Source: Neoroseomonas soli
GTDB taxonomy: Bacteria; Pseudomonadota; Alphaproteobacteria; Acetobacterales; Acetobacteraceae
Length of the DNA stretch: 33,925 nt
NCBI RefSeq assembly: GCF_018129065.1
Contig: NZ_JAAEDM010000056.1
Coordinates: 1 to 33,925 of the forward strand
Direction: 5' to 3'
The stretch's first letter is position 1. Each line of letters opens with the position of its first letter. The position numbers were made by a program, and so were the translations under genes. Positions 22,556-30,411 of the stretch are shown here, piece after piece. The notes below the pieces were generated by a model. It did no database searches. It was given only the letters and a program-made list of their open reading frames with translations, and was not told where the DNA came from.

Positions 22556-25500
22556 TCAGATCACCATGAAGTCGGCCGCAGTCAGCGCCGCCTTGTTGTC
22601 GATGATGGCGAAGCGAACGGCGGCGGCACCGCCGGCGCCGTCCGCGTCGTAGTAAAGGTCGCCGGTCGTGGTGTTGTAGAGGATGCGCTCCGCCGCGCTG
22701 GCCGCGGCAGTCACACCCGCGCCGCCGCGGAAGGCAGCGGCGGCGAGCGTGCCGGTCGCGGCGCCCAGGCCGGTGAAGACCGCGTTCTCCAGATGGACCG
22801 TGTCGTCCACCGCGGAGAACCCGACGATCCGGTCCACATTCGTCGTCGCGTTAAGCGCGGTGTCGAACACGAAGGCGTCGCGACCGAGGTCGCCGAACAA
22901 CCGGTCGTTGCCCAGCCCGCCCGAGAGGGAGTCGTTGCCCGCACCGCCATTGAGCGTGTCGTTGCCGAGCGCGCCCACGAAGGTGTCGTTGCCGCCGCCG
23001 CCGGCGATCAGGTCGTTGCCGCCGCCGCCCGTGATGACGTTGTCGAGCGTGTTGCCCCTCAGCGTGAGGCTGGCGGTCACGCCCGCCGCCGCGGCGAGGT
23101 TTTCGAGATTGGCCCCGAGCGTGTACCCGACCGTCGTGCGCACCGTGTCGGCTCCGGCCGAAGCCTGCTCCGTGACGACGTCGCCGGCATTGTCGACGAC
23201 GTAGACGTCGTTGCCCGCCCCGCCGACGAGCGTGTCCGCGCCGGCGGCGCCGTCGAGCGTATCATTGCCCAGGCCGCCGGTGATGAAGTTCGCCACGCCG
23301 TTGCCGGTCAGCGCCAGGTTCGCCGTCGTTCCCGTCAGCACGCCGAGGTTCTCGACATTGGCGACCAGCGCCAGGGAGATCGATGTGAAGACGATGTCCG
23401 AGCCGCCTCCCGCTGCCTCCGTCACGCGGTCGCCGGCCTGATCGACGATGTAGACATCGTTCCCGGCCCCGCCGGTCATGCTGTCCGCGCCCACGCCGCC
23501 GTCGAGCGTGTCGTTGCCGACGCCGCCCGCGATGATGTTGTTCAGCGTGTTGCCGGCAAGCCAAAGCCCGGTGGAGACACCCGCCTGCACCGCAAGGTTC
23601 TCGACATTGGCCGCGAGCGTGTAGCTCGCCGAGGTCCGCGCCGTGTCGGTGCCGCCGTTCGCCAGTTCGATGACCGTGTCGCCGGTGCCGTCCACGATGT
23701 AGAGGTCATTCCCTGCACCGCCCACCAGCACGTCCCCGCCGGCACCGCCGTCGAGCGTGTCATTGCCGCCCAGCCCCTCGATCCGATTCCCCGCCGCGTC
23801 GCCGACCAGCAGATCCGATCCGGCCGCCGACCCGATCAGGTTCTCGACCGAGATGAAGATGTCGCCAGCCGCATCACCGGTCCCGCCCAGCGAGCCATCC
23901 AGGGCAACGGTCACCGCGGCGGACTGCGAATAGTCGGCGGTGTCCGTGCCGAGGCCGCCGTCGAGAACATCGGCGAGCGCGCCGCCGACCAGGGTGTCTG
24001 CGTCGTCGCCCCCCGACAGGACATCGGTGCCGCCGCCGCCGACCAGCCGGTCGTTGCCCGCCCCGCCTTCGAGCGTGTCATTGTCCGCCCCGCCGTCGAG
24101 CGTATCCGCCCCCGAGAAGCCGACGAGCAGGTCGTTGCCAGCGCCGCCGATGAGGGAATTCGCCGAGGATCCGCCATCGTCCTCGCCGGAGTACAGCGCG
24201 TCCGCGCCGTTGCCGCCGTCGAGCGTGTCGTTGCCGCCGCCACCCTCCAGCACGTCGTTCCCGTCGCCGCCGAAGGCGATGTCGGCCCCGTCGGCGCCGT
24301 AGATGGTGTCGTCCCCGATGCCGCCGAGCAGCCGGTCCGAGCCGGTGTCGCCGACGAGCAGGTCGGCCCCGTCGCCGCCGTCGATCGTGTTCGAGCCGCC
24401 CTCGCCGAAGAGTTGGTCGTTCCCCGCGCCACCGACGATGCTGTCGTTGCCGGTGCCGGCCCAGACCTCGTCGGCGTCGGCGCCGGCATCGATGGTGTCG
24501 GCGCCGTCGCCGCCGTAGATGGTGTCGTTGCCCGTGCCGCCGAGCAGCCGGTCCGCGGCGGTCTCGCCGACGACGAGATCGGCGCCCGCGCCGCCGTCCA
24601 GGGTATTGGAGAGGCTGCCGCCGTACAGCGCGTCGTCGCCATTGCCGCCCAGCACGCTGTCCGTGCCGTCCCCGGCCCAGACCTCATCGTTGCCGTCTCC
24701 GGCGTCGATCGTGTCCGCGCCGTCGCCACCGTCGATCGTGTCGTCGCCGCCGCCGCCGTACAGCCGGTCAGCATCGGCATCGCCGGCGATCATGTCGGCG
24801 CCGTCGCCGCCATCGATCGTGTTCGCGCCGGCACCGCCGAAGATGAGGTCGTCCCCGATGCCGCCGAGGATGCTGTCGGCGCCATCGCCGGCCCAGACCT
24901 CGTCGCGGCCGGCGCCGGCATCGATGGTGTCGTTCCCGCCGTCGGTGACGACGAGGTCGTCACCCCCCGCCGAGGTCACGATGTCATCGGCGGCGCCGCC
25001 CTTGATGACGTCGGCGAGGTCGGTTCCGACCCACTGCCGCGGCCCGCCGATCGCTCCGCTGGAGCCGCCGCCCCAGTCGGATTCCGCATAGGCGATCGAG
25101 TGTGTGCCATCCGGCGACACCTCGGTGTACCAGAGCCGCAGCACGCCGCTGACCAGTTCGGCATGCGGCGCGATCACGGTGCTGCCGGCCGCGAGGCCCT
25201 GCCCGGCGGCCGTGATGATGGGCTGCGGGGCGATCTCCCAGGGGCCGAGCGGGTCGGACGCGACGGCGATGCCGATGACGCGGTCAGCGCCGTCAAGGCC
25301 GGTGAAGAAGAGGTAGAACTTGCCGTCCGGCCCCTGGACGAGCGAGGGCTCGGCGACGCCGTCCGACATCCAGGGGATCGCGGGATTCGCGACCAGGACG
25401 GGGGCGGCACCCTTGGTCCACGTGATGCCGTCGGTCGAAGTGGCCGCCAGCAGCGAGACGCCGCTCGGGCCACCGGCCGGGCCGTCCGTGTAGGAATGGC

Positions 25501-26014
25501 CGGCGTAGAGCATCAGGTAGCCGCTGCCGGTGGCGATCACCGTCGGGCTGTACACCGCATCGTTGTCGTACCAGCCGGCGGTCGGCGCCAGCACCGGGCT
25601 CGCGGAGGCCGGAGTGAAGGTGATGCCGTCGGTCGAGGTGGCGGCATAGAGCCGGGCCGGGAAACCGTTGACCGGAAGGCCGGCGTCCGCATAGCCGGAA
25701 TAGAGCAGGACGAAGGTGCCACCGACCTTGAAGATGCAGGCGCCTTCGAGGTTCGCATTGGCGGCCCCGTCGCCCTCGAGGACGATGCCGCTGGTGCCGT
25801 TGCCGCCGAGTTGCGTCCAGGTTACGCCGTCGAGTGAAATCGCCTCCGCAATGGCGGGCCGGACGGCCGCACCGTCGTTGAGCCCTTCCGTGTAGAACAT
25901 CCTGTAGAGCCCACCGTCGAGAACGATGGTGGGATCGGAAGCGGCGTAGTGGCCGCCGAAATCGGCTGAATCGAAGAACGTCCAGCCCGCCGTCGCGTAG
26001 GCCGTCAGGGCCAT
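22556..26014 (-). CDS. Large RTX protein with N-terminal beta-propeller domain
   Basis: 1152 residues, probably secreted by a type I system; there is no N-terminal signal peptide. Residues 1-315 look like a five-bladed beta-propeller of the GH43/GH32/GH68 clan: repeated blades such as SDPTIVLDGGLYRMFYTEG (26-44), YSPTVIATGSGYLMLYAGHS (155-174) and AEPSLVQGPDGKFYLFFTGL (221-240), with D27 and E222 as possible active-site acids. From about 335 to 1045 it has calcium-binding GGxGxDx(L/I/V) nonapeptide repeats arranged in larger units. The C-terminus (1046-1152) is the hemolysin-type domain ending in DNKAALTAADFMVI, typical of type I export signals. GGGGAG precedes the ATG. No transporter gene is in the window. 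It may act on or bind an extracellular polysaccharide; that role is inferred. Confidence 0.9.
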   Translation of the reverse strand: MALTAYATAGWTFFDSADFGGHYAASDPTIVLDGGLYRMFYTEGLNDGAAVRPAIAEAISLDGVTWTQLGGNGTSGIVLEGDGAANANLEGACIFKVGGTFVLLYSGYADAGLPVNGFPARLYAATSTDGITFTPASASPVLAPTAGWYDNDAVYSPTVIATGSGYLMLYAGHSYTDGPAGGPSGVSLLAATSTDGITWTKGAAPVLVANPAIPWMSDGVAEPSLVQGPDGKFYLFFTGLDGADRVIGIAVASDPLGPWEIAPQPIITAAGQGLAAGSTVIAPHAELVSGVLRLWYTEVSPDGTHSIAYAESDWGGGSSGAIGGPRQWVGTDLADVIKGGAADDIVTSAGGDDLVVTDGGNDTIDAGAGRDEVWAGDGADSILGGIGDDLIFGGAGANTIDGGDGADMIAGDADADRLYGGGGDDTIDGGDGADTIDAGDGNDEVWAGDGTDSVLGGNGDDALYGGSLSNTLDGGAGADLVVGETAADRLLGGTGNDTIYGGDGADTIDAGADADEVWAGTGNDSIVGGAGNDQLFGEGGSNTIDGGDGADLLVGDTGSDRLLGGIGDDTIYGADGADIAFGGDGNDVLEGGGGNDTLDGGNGADALYSGEDDGGSSANSLIGGAGNDLLVGFSGADTLDGGADNDTLEGGAGNDRLVGGGGTDVLSGGDDADTLVGGALADVLDGGLGTDTADYSQSAAVTVALDGSLGGTGDAAGDIFISVENLIGSAAGSDLLVGDAAGNRIEGLGGNDTLDGGAGGDVLVGGAGNDLYIVDGTGDTVIELANGGTDTARTSASYTLAANVENLAVQAGVSTGLWLAGNTLNNIIAGGVGNDTLDGGVGADSMTGGAGNDVYIVDQAGDRVTEAAGGGSDIVFTSISLALVANVENLGVLTGTTANLALTGNGVANFITGGLGNDTLDGAAGADTLVGGAGNDVYVVDNAGDVVTEQASAGADTVRTTVGYTLGANLENLAAAAGVTASLTLRGNTLDNVITGGGGNDLIAGGGGNDTFVGALGNDTLNGGAGNDSLSGGLGNDRLFGDLGRDAFVFDTALNATTNVDRIVGFSAVDDTVHLENAVFTGLGAATGTLAAAAFRGGAGVTAAASAAERILYNTTTGDLYYDADGAGGAAAVRFAIIDNKAALTAADFMVI
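22967..23713 (-). repeat. Three 83-residue (249-bp) repeats in the RTX gene
   Basis: Units begin at residues 768, 851 and 934, each starting GND(V/L)Y(I/V)VD, then a TxxxxYTLxAN(V/L)ENL-type middle and a GNDTLDGxxGAD-type end. The exact 83-residue spacing and conserved order point to tandem duplication. Each unit combines a non-RTX segment of about 55 residues with a few nonapeptides. Confidence 0.8.
24281..24928 (-). repeat. Three 72-residue (216-bp) super-repeats of RTX nonapeptides
   Basis: TIDAG...DEVWAG..DS(I/V)(L/V)GG recurs at residues 363, 435 and 507. The 72-residue period equals eight nonapeptides, so whole octets of repeats, not single ones, were duplicated. The unusual DEVWAG element marks each unit. 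Confidence 0.8.
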
Positions 26015-26589
26015 GGCTTATTCTCCCCGGCGCGCATCTCCTGCGCGCGATGAGCCTGGGCAAGGTCCGCGCAACGCGAGCGACCCTTCGACATGTGTCT
26101 CGGCCCCATCCTTCCGCCTGCGCGAGTTCGTTACACCTTCAGCGAAGCGTCCCGATTCGCGATCGATACAACGAGGAGTTCATTGTTGCGCCGCAGTTGC
26201 GATCGGAATGCGCGAGTCGCCGGCCCGCGCGGCGACTACACGACCGCAGAGATGACCACAACAACAATCATTGGTTGTATCGACGGCAGCATTCACAAGC
26301 CGCACTCCATTTAAGGAGCCAGCGGCTGTCGTGTCAAAATCTTTCTTGTGTCAATACTATCTATATCGTCTTAAATTTTGTACGATGCTTTTCTTTTCGG
26401 CCTAGGCGGATCCGGGCCAACGCCGCCAGCCGCGGTGGGCCCCTTTTCTCCGGCACTCGGCACGGAGTGGGCGGCGGCTCGAGTTCCAGCCACGGCGGCC
26501 GGTTCCGGAGGCGAACCTCGCAGGCCTGGCACGGTGCCCGGGGCGTATCGGCCCGCCCCGGCGGGGCAACGCGGCGCAAGGGGCCGGGC
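26015..26589. promoter_or_regulatory. Gene-free upstream region of the RTX gene
   Basis: A 575-bp spacer, with an AT-rich core at about 26240-26400 in an otherwise GC-rich window. No convincing reading frame is present. It holds the RTX promoter candidate described separately and, at its right end, the trailing sequence of the sugar-epimerase gene. Two TTGACA boxes (minus strand, 26332-26337 and 26349-26354) lie 17 bp apart. Confidence 0.55.
26309..26337 (-). promoter_or_regulatory. Sigma70-like promoter candidate for the RTX gene
   Basis: On the minus strand TTGACA (26337-26332) and TTAAAT (26314-26309) are spaced by exactly 17 bp. The -35 box is perfect and the -10 is fair. The transcript would start near 26302 and carry a leader of nearly 290 nt before the ATG at 26014. 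Confidence 0.55.
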
Positions 26590-27498
26590 TCAGCCCATTG
26601 CCGCAGGGTCGCTCGCGCGCGGGGCGCCGGCCGCCCCGGCGATCCTCCGCCTTTCCTCGATCAGTTCGCGCAGCCCTGCCTCCAGCGGGACGACGGGCCG
26701 CCAGCCCGGCGGCGTCGGCGTGTCGGGGAAGAGCGCGAACCGCTCCCGCCGCCGGTAGGGATAGACGCCCGGACGGATGAACTCCGCCTTCTCGAGCCCC
26801 GCGACGCGCAGCATCGTCGCCAGCACGTCGAGGATGCGCAGCGGCTGCCCCGAGCGAACGGCATAGACCAGGTGCCGGCCGGGCGGACCCTGCCGCAGTT
26901 CGGCGAGCGTCGCATCGGTCGCCGCGAGCACGTCGCGCACATGCACGAGTTCGATCACCTGCCCGCCGGACGACATCGCCAGGTCGCTCCGCCGCGCGAT
27001 CGCGTCGGCGATCAGGTTCACCACCTTGTTGCGTCGGTCGCCCGGGCCGTAGGTGTCGTAGAGCCGCAGCGTCGCGGATCGCACGCCGTCGAGCGCGAAA
27101 TGCCGCAGGAAGGCCTCCGCCGCCGTCTTGGAGGCGGCATAGGCGTTGAACGGTTCCTCCACACCCTGCTCGCCGGTCTGCCAGGATGTGCCGTAGGTCA
27201 CGAGGCAGCATTCCGGCGCGTGGTCGCGGAGCAGGGCCGCGATCGCGGCGGGCAGCACGACGTTCGACAGGCTCAGTTCCTCGAGCGCCACCGCGTCGTC
27301 GCGCCCGTTCTGCGAACCGCCGGCATAGAGCACGGCCGAGGGCGGCCCCGCGCGGATCATGTCGAGGAAGGCGTCGAGGAAGGCGCGGTGCCGTTCGGGG
27401 CGGTAGCTCAGCGGCAGGACCGCCTCCCCCCTCCCGGCGAGATGCGCCGCGAGATGCGAGCCGAGGAAACCCCCGGCCCCGATGAGGACGAGAGTCAC
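26590..27498 (-). CDS. NAD(P)-dependent sugar epimerase/dehydratase (extended SDR)
   Basis: A 302-residue extended short-chain dehydrogenase. It has the cofactor loop GAGGFLG (7-13), a T-Y-G-T-S-W segment around 101-106 in place of the usual catalytic Ser/Thr strand, and the catalytic YAASK (Y120, K124). Then come RLYDTYGPGDRRNKVVNLI and VIELVHVRDV, typical of NDP-sugar epimerases and reductases. The GTG start at 27498 overlaps the rmlC-type stop by 4 bp (GTGA), and the longer open frame upstream is only a shadow of that gene. Coupled to a 3,5-epimerase, it may reduce or epimerise a 4-keto-6-deoxy sugar nucleotide. The exact sugar cannot be told. Confidence 0.86.
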   Translation of the reverse strand: MTLVLIGAGGFLGSHLAAHLAGRGEAVLPLSYRPERHRAFLDAFLDMIRAGPPSAVLYAGGSQNGRDDAVALEELSLSNVVLPAAIAALLRDHAPECCLVTYGTSWQTGEQGVEEPFNAYAASKTAAEAFLRHFALDGVRSATLRLYDTYGPGDRRNKVVNLIADAIARRSDLAMSSGGQVIELVHVRDVLAATDATLAELRQGPPGRHLVYAVRSGQPLRILDVLATMLRVAGLEKAEFIRPGVYPYRRRERFALFPDTPTPPGWRPVVPLEAGLRELIEERRRIAGAAGAPRASDPAAMG

Positions 27499-28058
27499 GC
27501 TCCACCCTCGATCACCACGCCATGCGTCGCCGGATCGAGGTCGGGCCAGGAGCGGTCCTTGTCCGACACTTCGAGAGGCGGCGCCGGCCAGGCAACGCCG
27601 ACCCCGGGGTCGTCGAACCGCACGCCGCGTTCCGACCCCGGCGCGTAGGAACTGCTCGTGAGGTAGATCACCTCGACGTCGTCCGTGAGGGACATGAAGC
27701 CGTGGGCGAAGCCGCGCGGCGAATACATCATCAGCCGGTTCCCGGCGCTGAGCTCCGCGCCGAACCAGCGGCCGAAGGTCGGCGAGCCCAGCCGCACATC
27801 GACGACCACGTCGAAGATCGCGCCGCGGATCACCCGCATCACCTTCACCTCGGAATGCGGGGGCGCCTGGTAATGCAGGCCGCGCACGATGCCCTTGCGC
27901 AGGCTGGTCGAGTTGTTGATCTGCACGAAGCGCCCCTCGAGCCCGGCCGCGGCGAACTCGCGCTCGCAGAACAGCCGCGCGAGGAAGCCGCGATGGTCCT
28001 CGCGCCGCTCGGGTTCGATGATGTGGGGGCCCTCGAGCGGGGCCTTCAGGAACTTCAT
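27495..28058 (-). CDS. rfbC: dTDP-4-dehydrorhamnose 3,5-epimerase-type protein (RmlC family)
   Basis: A 187-residue cupin of the RmlC family. Signatures are EDHRGFLARLFCEREF (20-35), the catalytic His in IVRGLHYQ (H62), K72, VIRGAIFDVVVDVR (77-89), PRGFAHGFMSL (114-124) and the tyrosine-containing IYLTSSSYAPGSERGVRFDDP (131-151). It epimerises a dTDP-4-keto-6-deoxy-hexose at C3 and/or C5. No rmlA, rmlB or rmlD is next to it, so it could serve L-rhamnose or another deoxy sugar. It is the first gene of a two-gene unit with the SDR gene. Confidence 0.9.
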   Translation of the reverse strand: MKFLKAPLEGPHIIEPERREDHRGFLARLFCEREFAAAGLEGRFVQINNSTSLRKGIVRGLHYQAPPHSEVKVMRVIRGAIFDVVVDVRLGSPTFGRWFGAELSAGNRLMMYSPRGFAHGFMSLTDDVEVIYLTSSSYAPGSERGVRFDDPGVGVAWPAPPLEVSDKDRSWPDLDPATHGVVIEGGA

Positions 28059-28197
28059 GCCGCGCCATCCTCACCGTCTCGGACGCGGACCAGGAAGCGC
28101 CGGCTGACGGAGTTGCACCCAAGGGCCAATGCGGCAGGCATCCCCTGGCGCAATGTCTCGCGCGGGCGGCGACGTTCGGATGCGTCCACTGCGCCCT

Positions 28198-28239
28198 GCC
28201 TGAATTTTCAGGCTATGCTACCTTACGATCTCGTATCAA
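28198..28239 (-). promoter_or_regulatory. Promoter candidate with overlapping palindrome upstream of rfbC
   Basis: On the minus strand TTGATA (28239-28234) and TAGCCT (28215-28210) are 18 bp apart. The perfect palindrome GCCTGAA-TT-TTCAGGC at 28198-28213 overlaps the -10 box and the expected start site, the usual place for a repressor operator. The surrounding 236-bp spacer (28059-28294) shows no other gene. Confidence 0.45.
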
Positions 28240-28294
28240 GCGCACTCCCCGCGCCGCCTGGGAGGCGCCCGTCATCCCCGCGCGGCGCTGAGCC

Positions 28295-29581
28295 TCACAC
28301 CACGCGGACGCGACCCTCTGCATCCGCGGGCACCAGGCCGAAGGGGTCGAACACGATCGGCGCCAGCGCAGCAAGGCCGCCGAGGTCCAGTGCGCGATGC
28401 GGCGCGCCCAGGACGATCGCCTCAGGATCTGCCCAGCCCCGGCCGGACGGGTCCGCGGCCCGCGGCAGGCCCGCTAGTTCCTGCGGCTCGGCCGGCAGCA
28501 ATGGGTCCCACCAGGCGGCCTGCGCCCCGAGGGCCAGCAGCCCCTGCAGCAGCGCCACTGGCGCCGCGCCCCGCAGGTCGGCAACGTCAGGCTTGTAGGT
28601 GACACCGGCCACCAGGATGCGCCGCCCGACCAGGCTGCCGCCGAAAGCCTGGGCCATGGCCGTCAGCACCCGGGCCGGCCGCGCCTGGTTGGCCGCGAGC
28701 GCCGCATCGACCAGCGGGAACGTGGCGCCGGCACGCTTCGCCTCCATCCGCAGGTAGGCAGGATCGACGGGTATGCAGTGACCGCCGGCGCCAAGGCCGG
28801 GCCAGAAGGGGGAGAAGCCGAAGGGCTTGGTCGCGGCCGCCGCCACCACCTCCCGCGTCGGTACGCCAAGGGCGGCGAAGCCGCGGTGCAGCTCGTCCAT
28901 GAGCGCGACGTTCACCAAGCGGTAGGTGTTCTCCAGCAGCTTCGCGCATTCCGCGACCTCGGGGCTGGAGACCGGCACCACGCGATCGGCCACGCGCTCC
29001 CAGAAGGCCCGGGCACGGGCGAGCGAGGCCGCATCCGGCGCGCCGAGCAGGCGCGGAATGCGCCGCGGGCCGAGCGCGGCATCGCCCGGGTTCTCCCGCT
29101 CGGGAGAGACAGCCAGGAAGACGTCGCGCCCGACCTGCCAGCCGTCGCGCTCCAGCACGCGGCGGCAGAGCCCGTTGGTCGCGCCCGGCTGGCAGGTGGA
29201 GACCAGGCAGGCCAACCCGCCGCGGGGGATATGCGCGCGGCAGGTCTCGAGCGCCGCCGCCACTGCCGCGAGGTCCGGCCGACCTGCCGCGTCGAGCGGC
29301 GTCGGCACGCAGACGAGCCAGATCTCCGCCGGCGGCAGGCAGCGGGAATCGGCAGTGGCGCAAAGCGCGCCGGCCCCCGGGGCGGGCGGCGCGTCCCGCC
29401 AGGCGGCGGCTGCCGCCTCGACCGCCGCCAGGTCAAGGTCGAAGCCCGTGACTTCGAACCCCGAAGCGGCGGCCTCCAGCGCGAGCGGCCGGCCGACATA
29501 GCCAAGTCCGACCACCACCACCCGGCCTGGGCCGGGCGCCGGACGCAGCACGATATCAGGCAGCAGGGCGGTATCGGGCAT
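28295..29581 (-). CDS. Nucleotide-sugar 6-dehydrogenase (WbpA/TviB-like)
   Basis: A 428-residue UDP-sugar dehydrogenase that oxidises C6 of a UDP-hexose to the uronate in two NAD+-dependent steps. Motifs are VVVVGLGYVGRPLALEAA with the Rossmann GLGYVG (25-30), VCVPTPLD (90-97), VSTCQPGAT (128-136), AVSPERENPGDA (157-168), AECAKLLENTYRLVN (210-224, K214), the catalytic cysteine in GGHCIPVDP (C269) and AGVTYKPDVADLRG (325-338). The TKPFGFSPFWPG stretch is closer to WbpA/TviB N-acetylhexosamine dehydrogenases than to UDP-glucose enzymes. The ATG at 29581 is chosen; an open frame to 29758 has no family sequence. No ribosome-binding site is visible before this ATG. Confidence 0.9.
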   Translation of the reverse strand: MPDTALLPDIVLRPAPGPGRVVVVGLGYVGRPLALEAAASGFEVTGFDLDLAAVEAAAAAWRDAPPAPGAGALCATADSRCLPPAEIWLVCVPTPLDAAGRPDLAAVAAALETCRAHIPRGGLACLVSTCQPGATNGLCRRVLERDGWQVGRDVFLAVSPERENPGDAALGPRRIPRLLGAPDAASLARARAFWERVADRVVPVSSPEVAECAKLLENTYRLVNVALMDELHRGFAALGVPTREVVAAAATKPFGFSPFWPGLGAGGHCIPVDPAYLRMEAKRAGATFPLVDAALAANQARPARVLTAMAQAFGGSLVGRRILVAGVTYKPDVADLRGAAPVALLQGLLALGAQAAWWDPLLPAEPQELAGLPRAADPSGRGWADPEAIVLGAPHRALDLGGLAALAPIVFDPFGLVPADAEGRVRVV

Positions 29582-29611
29582 GACGCGTACGGTAGATTTG
29601 TAATCAGTGAC

Positions 29612-29630
29612 TATCAATCCTGAATTGATA
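29612..29630. promoter_or_regulatory. Perfect palindrome in the dehydrogenase/upp divergent region
   Basis: TATCAATCCTGAATTGATA has perfect 7-bp arms around a 5-bp spacer, about 30 bp before the dehydrogenase ATG. Its minus-strand arm supplies a TTGATA -35-like box, with TACCGT (29594-29589) 17 bp further on, so a regulator bound here would cover the promoter. Confidence 0.5.
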
Positions 29631-29756
29631 TTCCTCCAGGCCCCTTGGCGGCACCGGGCGCTTCGGGCCAAACAGCGCCGAGAGCGAACGGATGGGCGAC
29701 ATGCGGGACGCGACGACGACGGGAGTGACGGTGGCCATGGCGGGACGAGGCCGCGC

Positions 29757-30389
29757 ATGACGGGGCAGGTCCATCACGTCACCCACCCGCTGGTGCAGCA
29801 CAAGCTGACCCTGATGCGGGAGGCGTCCTGCCCCTCCAGTGATTTCCGCCGCCTGCTCGGCGAGATCGCCATGCTGCTCTGCTACGAGGTCACGCGTGAC
29901 CTGCCGCTCGAACAGACGCCGATCGAGACGCCGCTCGAACCGATGATGGCGCCGCGCATCTCCGGCCGGAAACTGGTGCTAGCGCCGGTGCTGCGCGCGG
30001 GGCTCGGCATGCTCGACGGCATGCTGGCGCTGGTGCCCGCGGCGCGCGTCGCGCATATCGGCCTCTATCGGGATCCGGTGACGCTGCAGGCGGTGGAATA
30101 CTACTTCAAGGCGCCGCCCGACGTGGAGGAGCGCCTCGTGCTGCTGCTCGACCCCATGTTCGCCACCGGCCATTCCGCGGTGGCGGCGGTGGACCGCTTC
30201 AAGGCGCGTGGCTGCAAGGAGATCCGCTTCGTCAGCCTGCTGGCGGTGCCGGAAGGGCTCGAGCACTTCCACGCCCACCACCCCGACGTGCCGGTCTGGA
30301 CGGCGGCAATCGACCGGCAACTGGACGACCACCACTACATCCGCCCCGGCCTCGGCGATGCCGGGGATCGCATGTGGGGCACGCGCTGA
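29757..30389 (+). CDS. upp: Uracil phosphoribosyltransferase
   Basis: A 210-residue salvage enzyme making UMP from uracil and PRPP. It begins [18 protein letters not shown], the normal Upp N-terminus, with [34 protein letters not shown] at 57-90 in two blocks. The PRPP loop is [11 protein letters not shown] (131-141), where most Upp proteins have DPMLATGGSA, and the uracil-binding end is [16 protein letters not shown] (194-209). The ATG at 29757 gives the standard length; an upstream in-frame start at 29607 would add 50 residues unlike the family. It is convergent with the aminotransferase gene. Confidence 0.95.
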   Translation: MTGQVHHVTHPLVQHKLTLMREASCPSSDFRRLLGEIAMLLCYEVTRDLPLEQTPIETPLEPMMAPRISGRKLVLAPVLRAGLGMLDGMLALVPAARVAHIGLYRDPVTLQAVEYYFKAPPDVEERLVLLLDPMFATGHSAVAAVDRFKARGCKEIRFVSLLAVPEGLEHFHAHHPDVPVWTAAIDRQLDDHHYIRPGLGDAGDRMWGTR

Positions 30390-30402
30390 CGCGGCGTGCC
30401 CC
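30376..30402. terminator. Hairpin at the upp 3' end
   Basis: GGGGCACGC and GCGTGCCCC form a perfect 9-bp stem with a 9-nt loop that contains the upp stop codon. It lies in a 22-bp convergent spacer and could stop transcription in both directions. Confidence 0.55.
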
Positions 30403-30411
30403 GGCCGCGGC

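Noticed and set aside
22900-24960. Regularly spaced repeats resembling a CRISPR array
   Set aside because: The repeats are in frame, encode GGxGxD nonapeptides, and vary by codon. There are no constant repeats with unique spacers, and no cas genes.
22793-25837. A 1014-codon open frame on the plus strand, antisense to the RTX gene
   Set aside because: It mirrors the glycine/aspartate-rich codons of the RTX repeats in high-GC DNA. Its translation is Arg/Val/Ala-rich repeats with no recognisable domain, and the minus-strand gene has a clear family identity.
27499-28122. Extension of the sugar-epimerase frame through rfbC
   Set aside because: The added sequence is an Arg-rich shadow of rfbC, and the cofactor-binding loop expected at the N-terminus starts right after the GTG at 27498.
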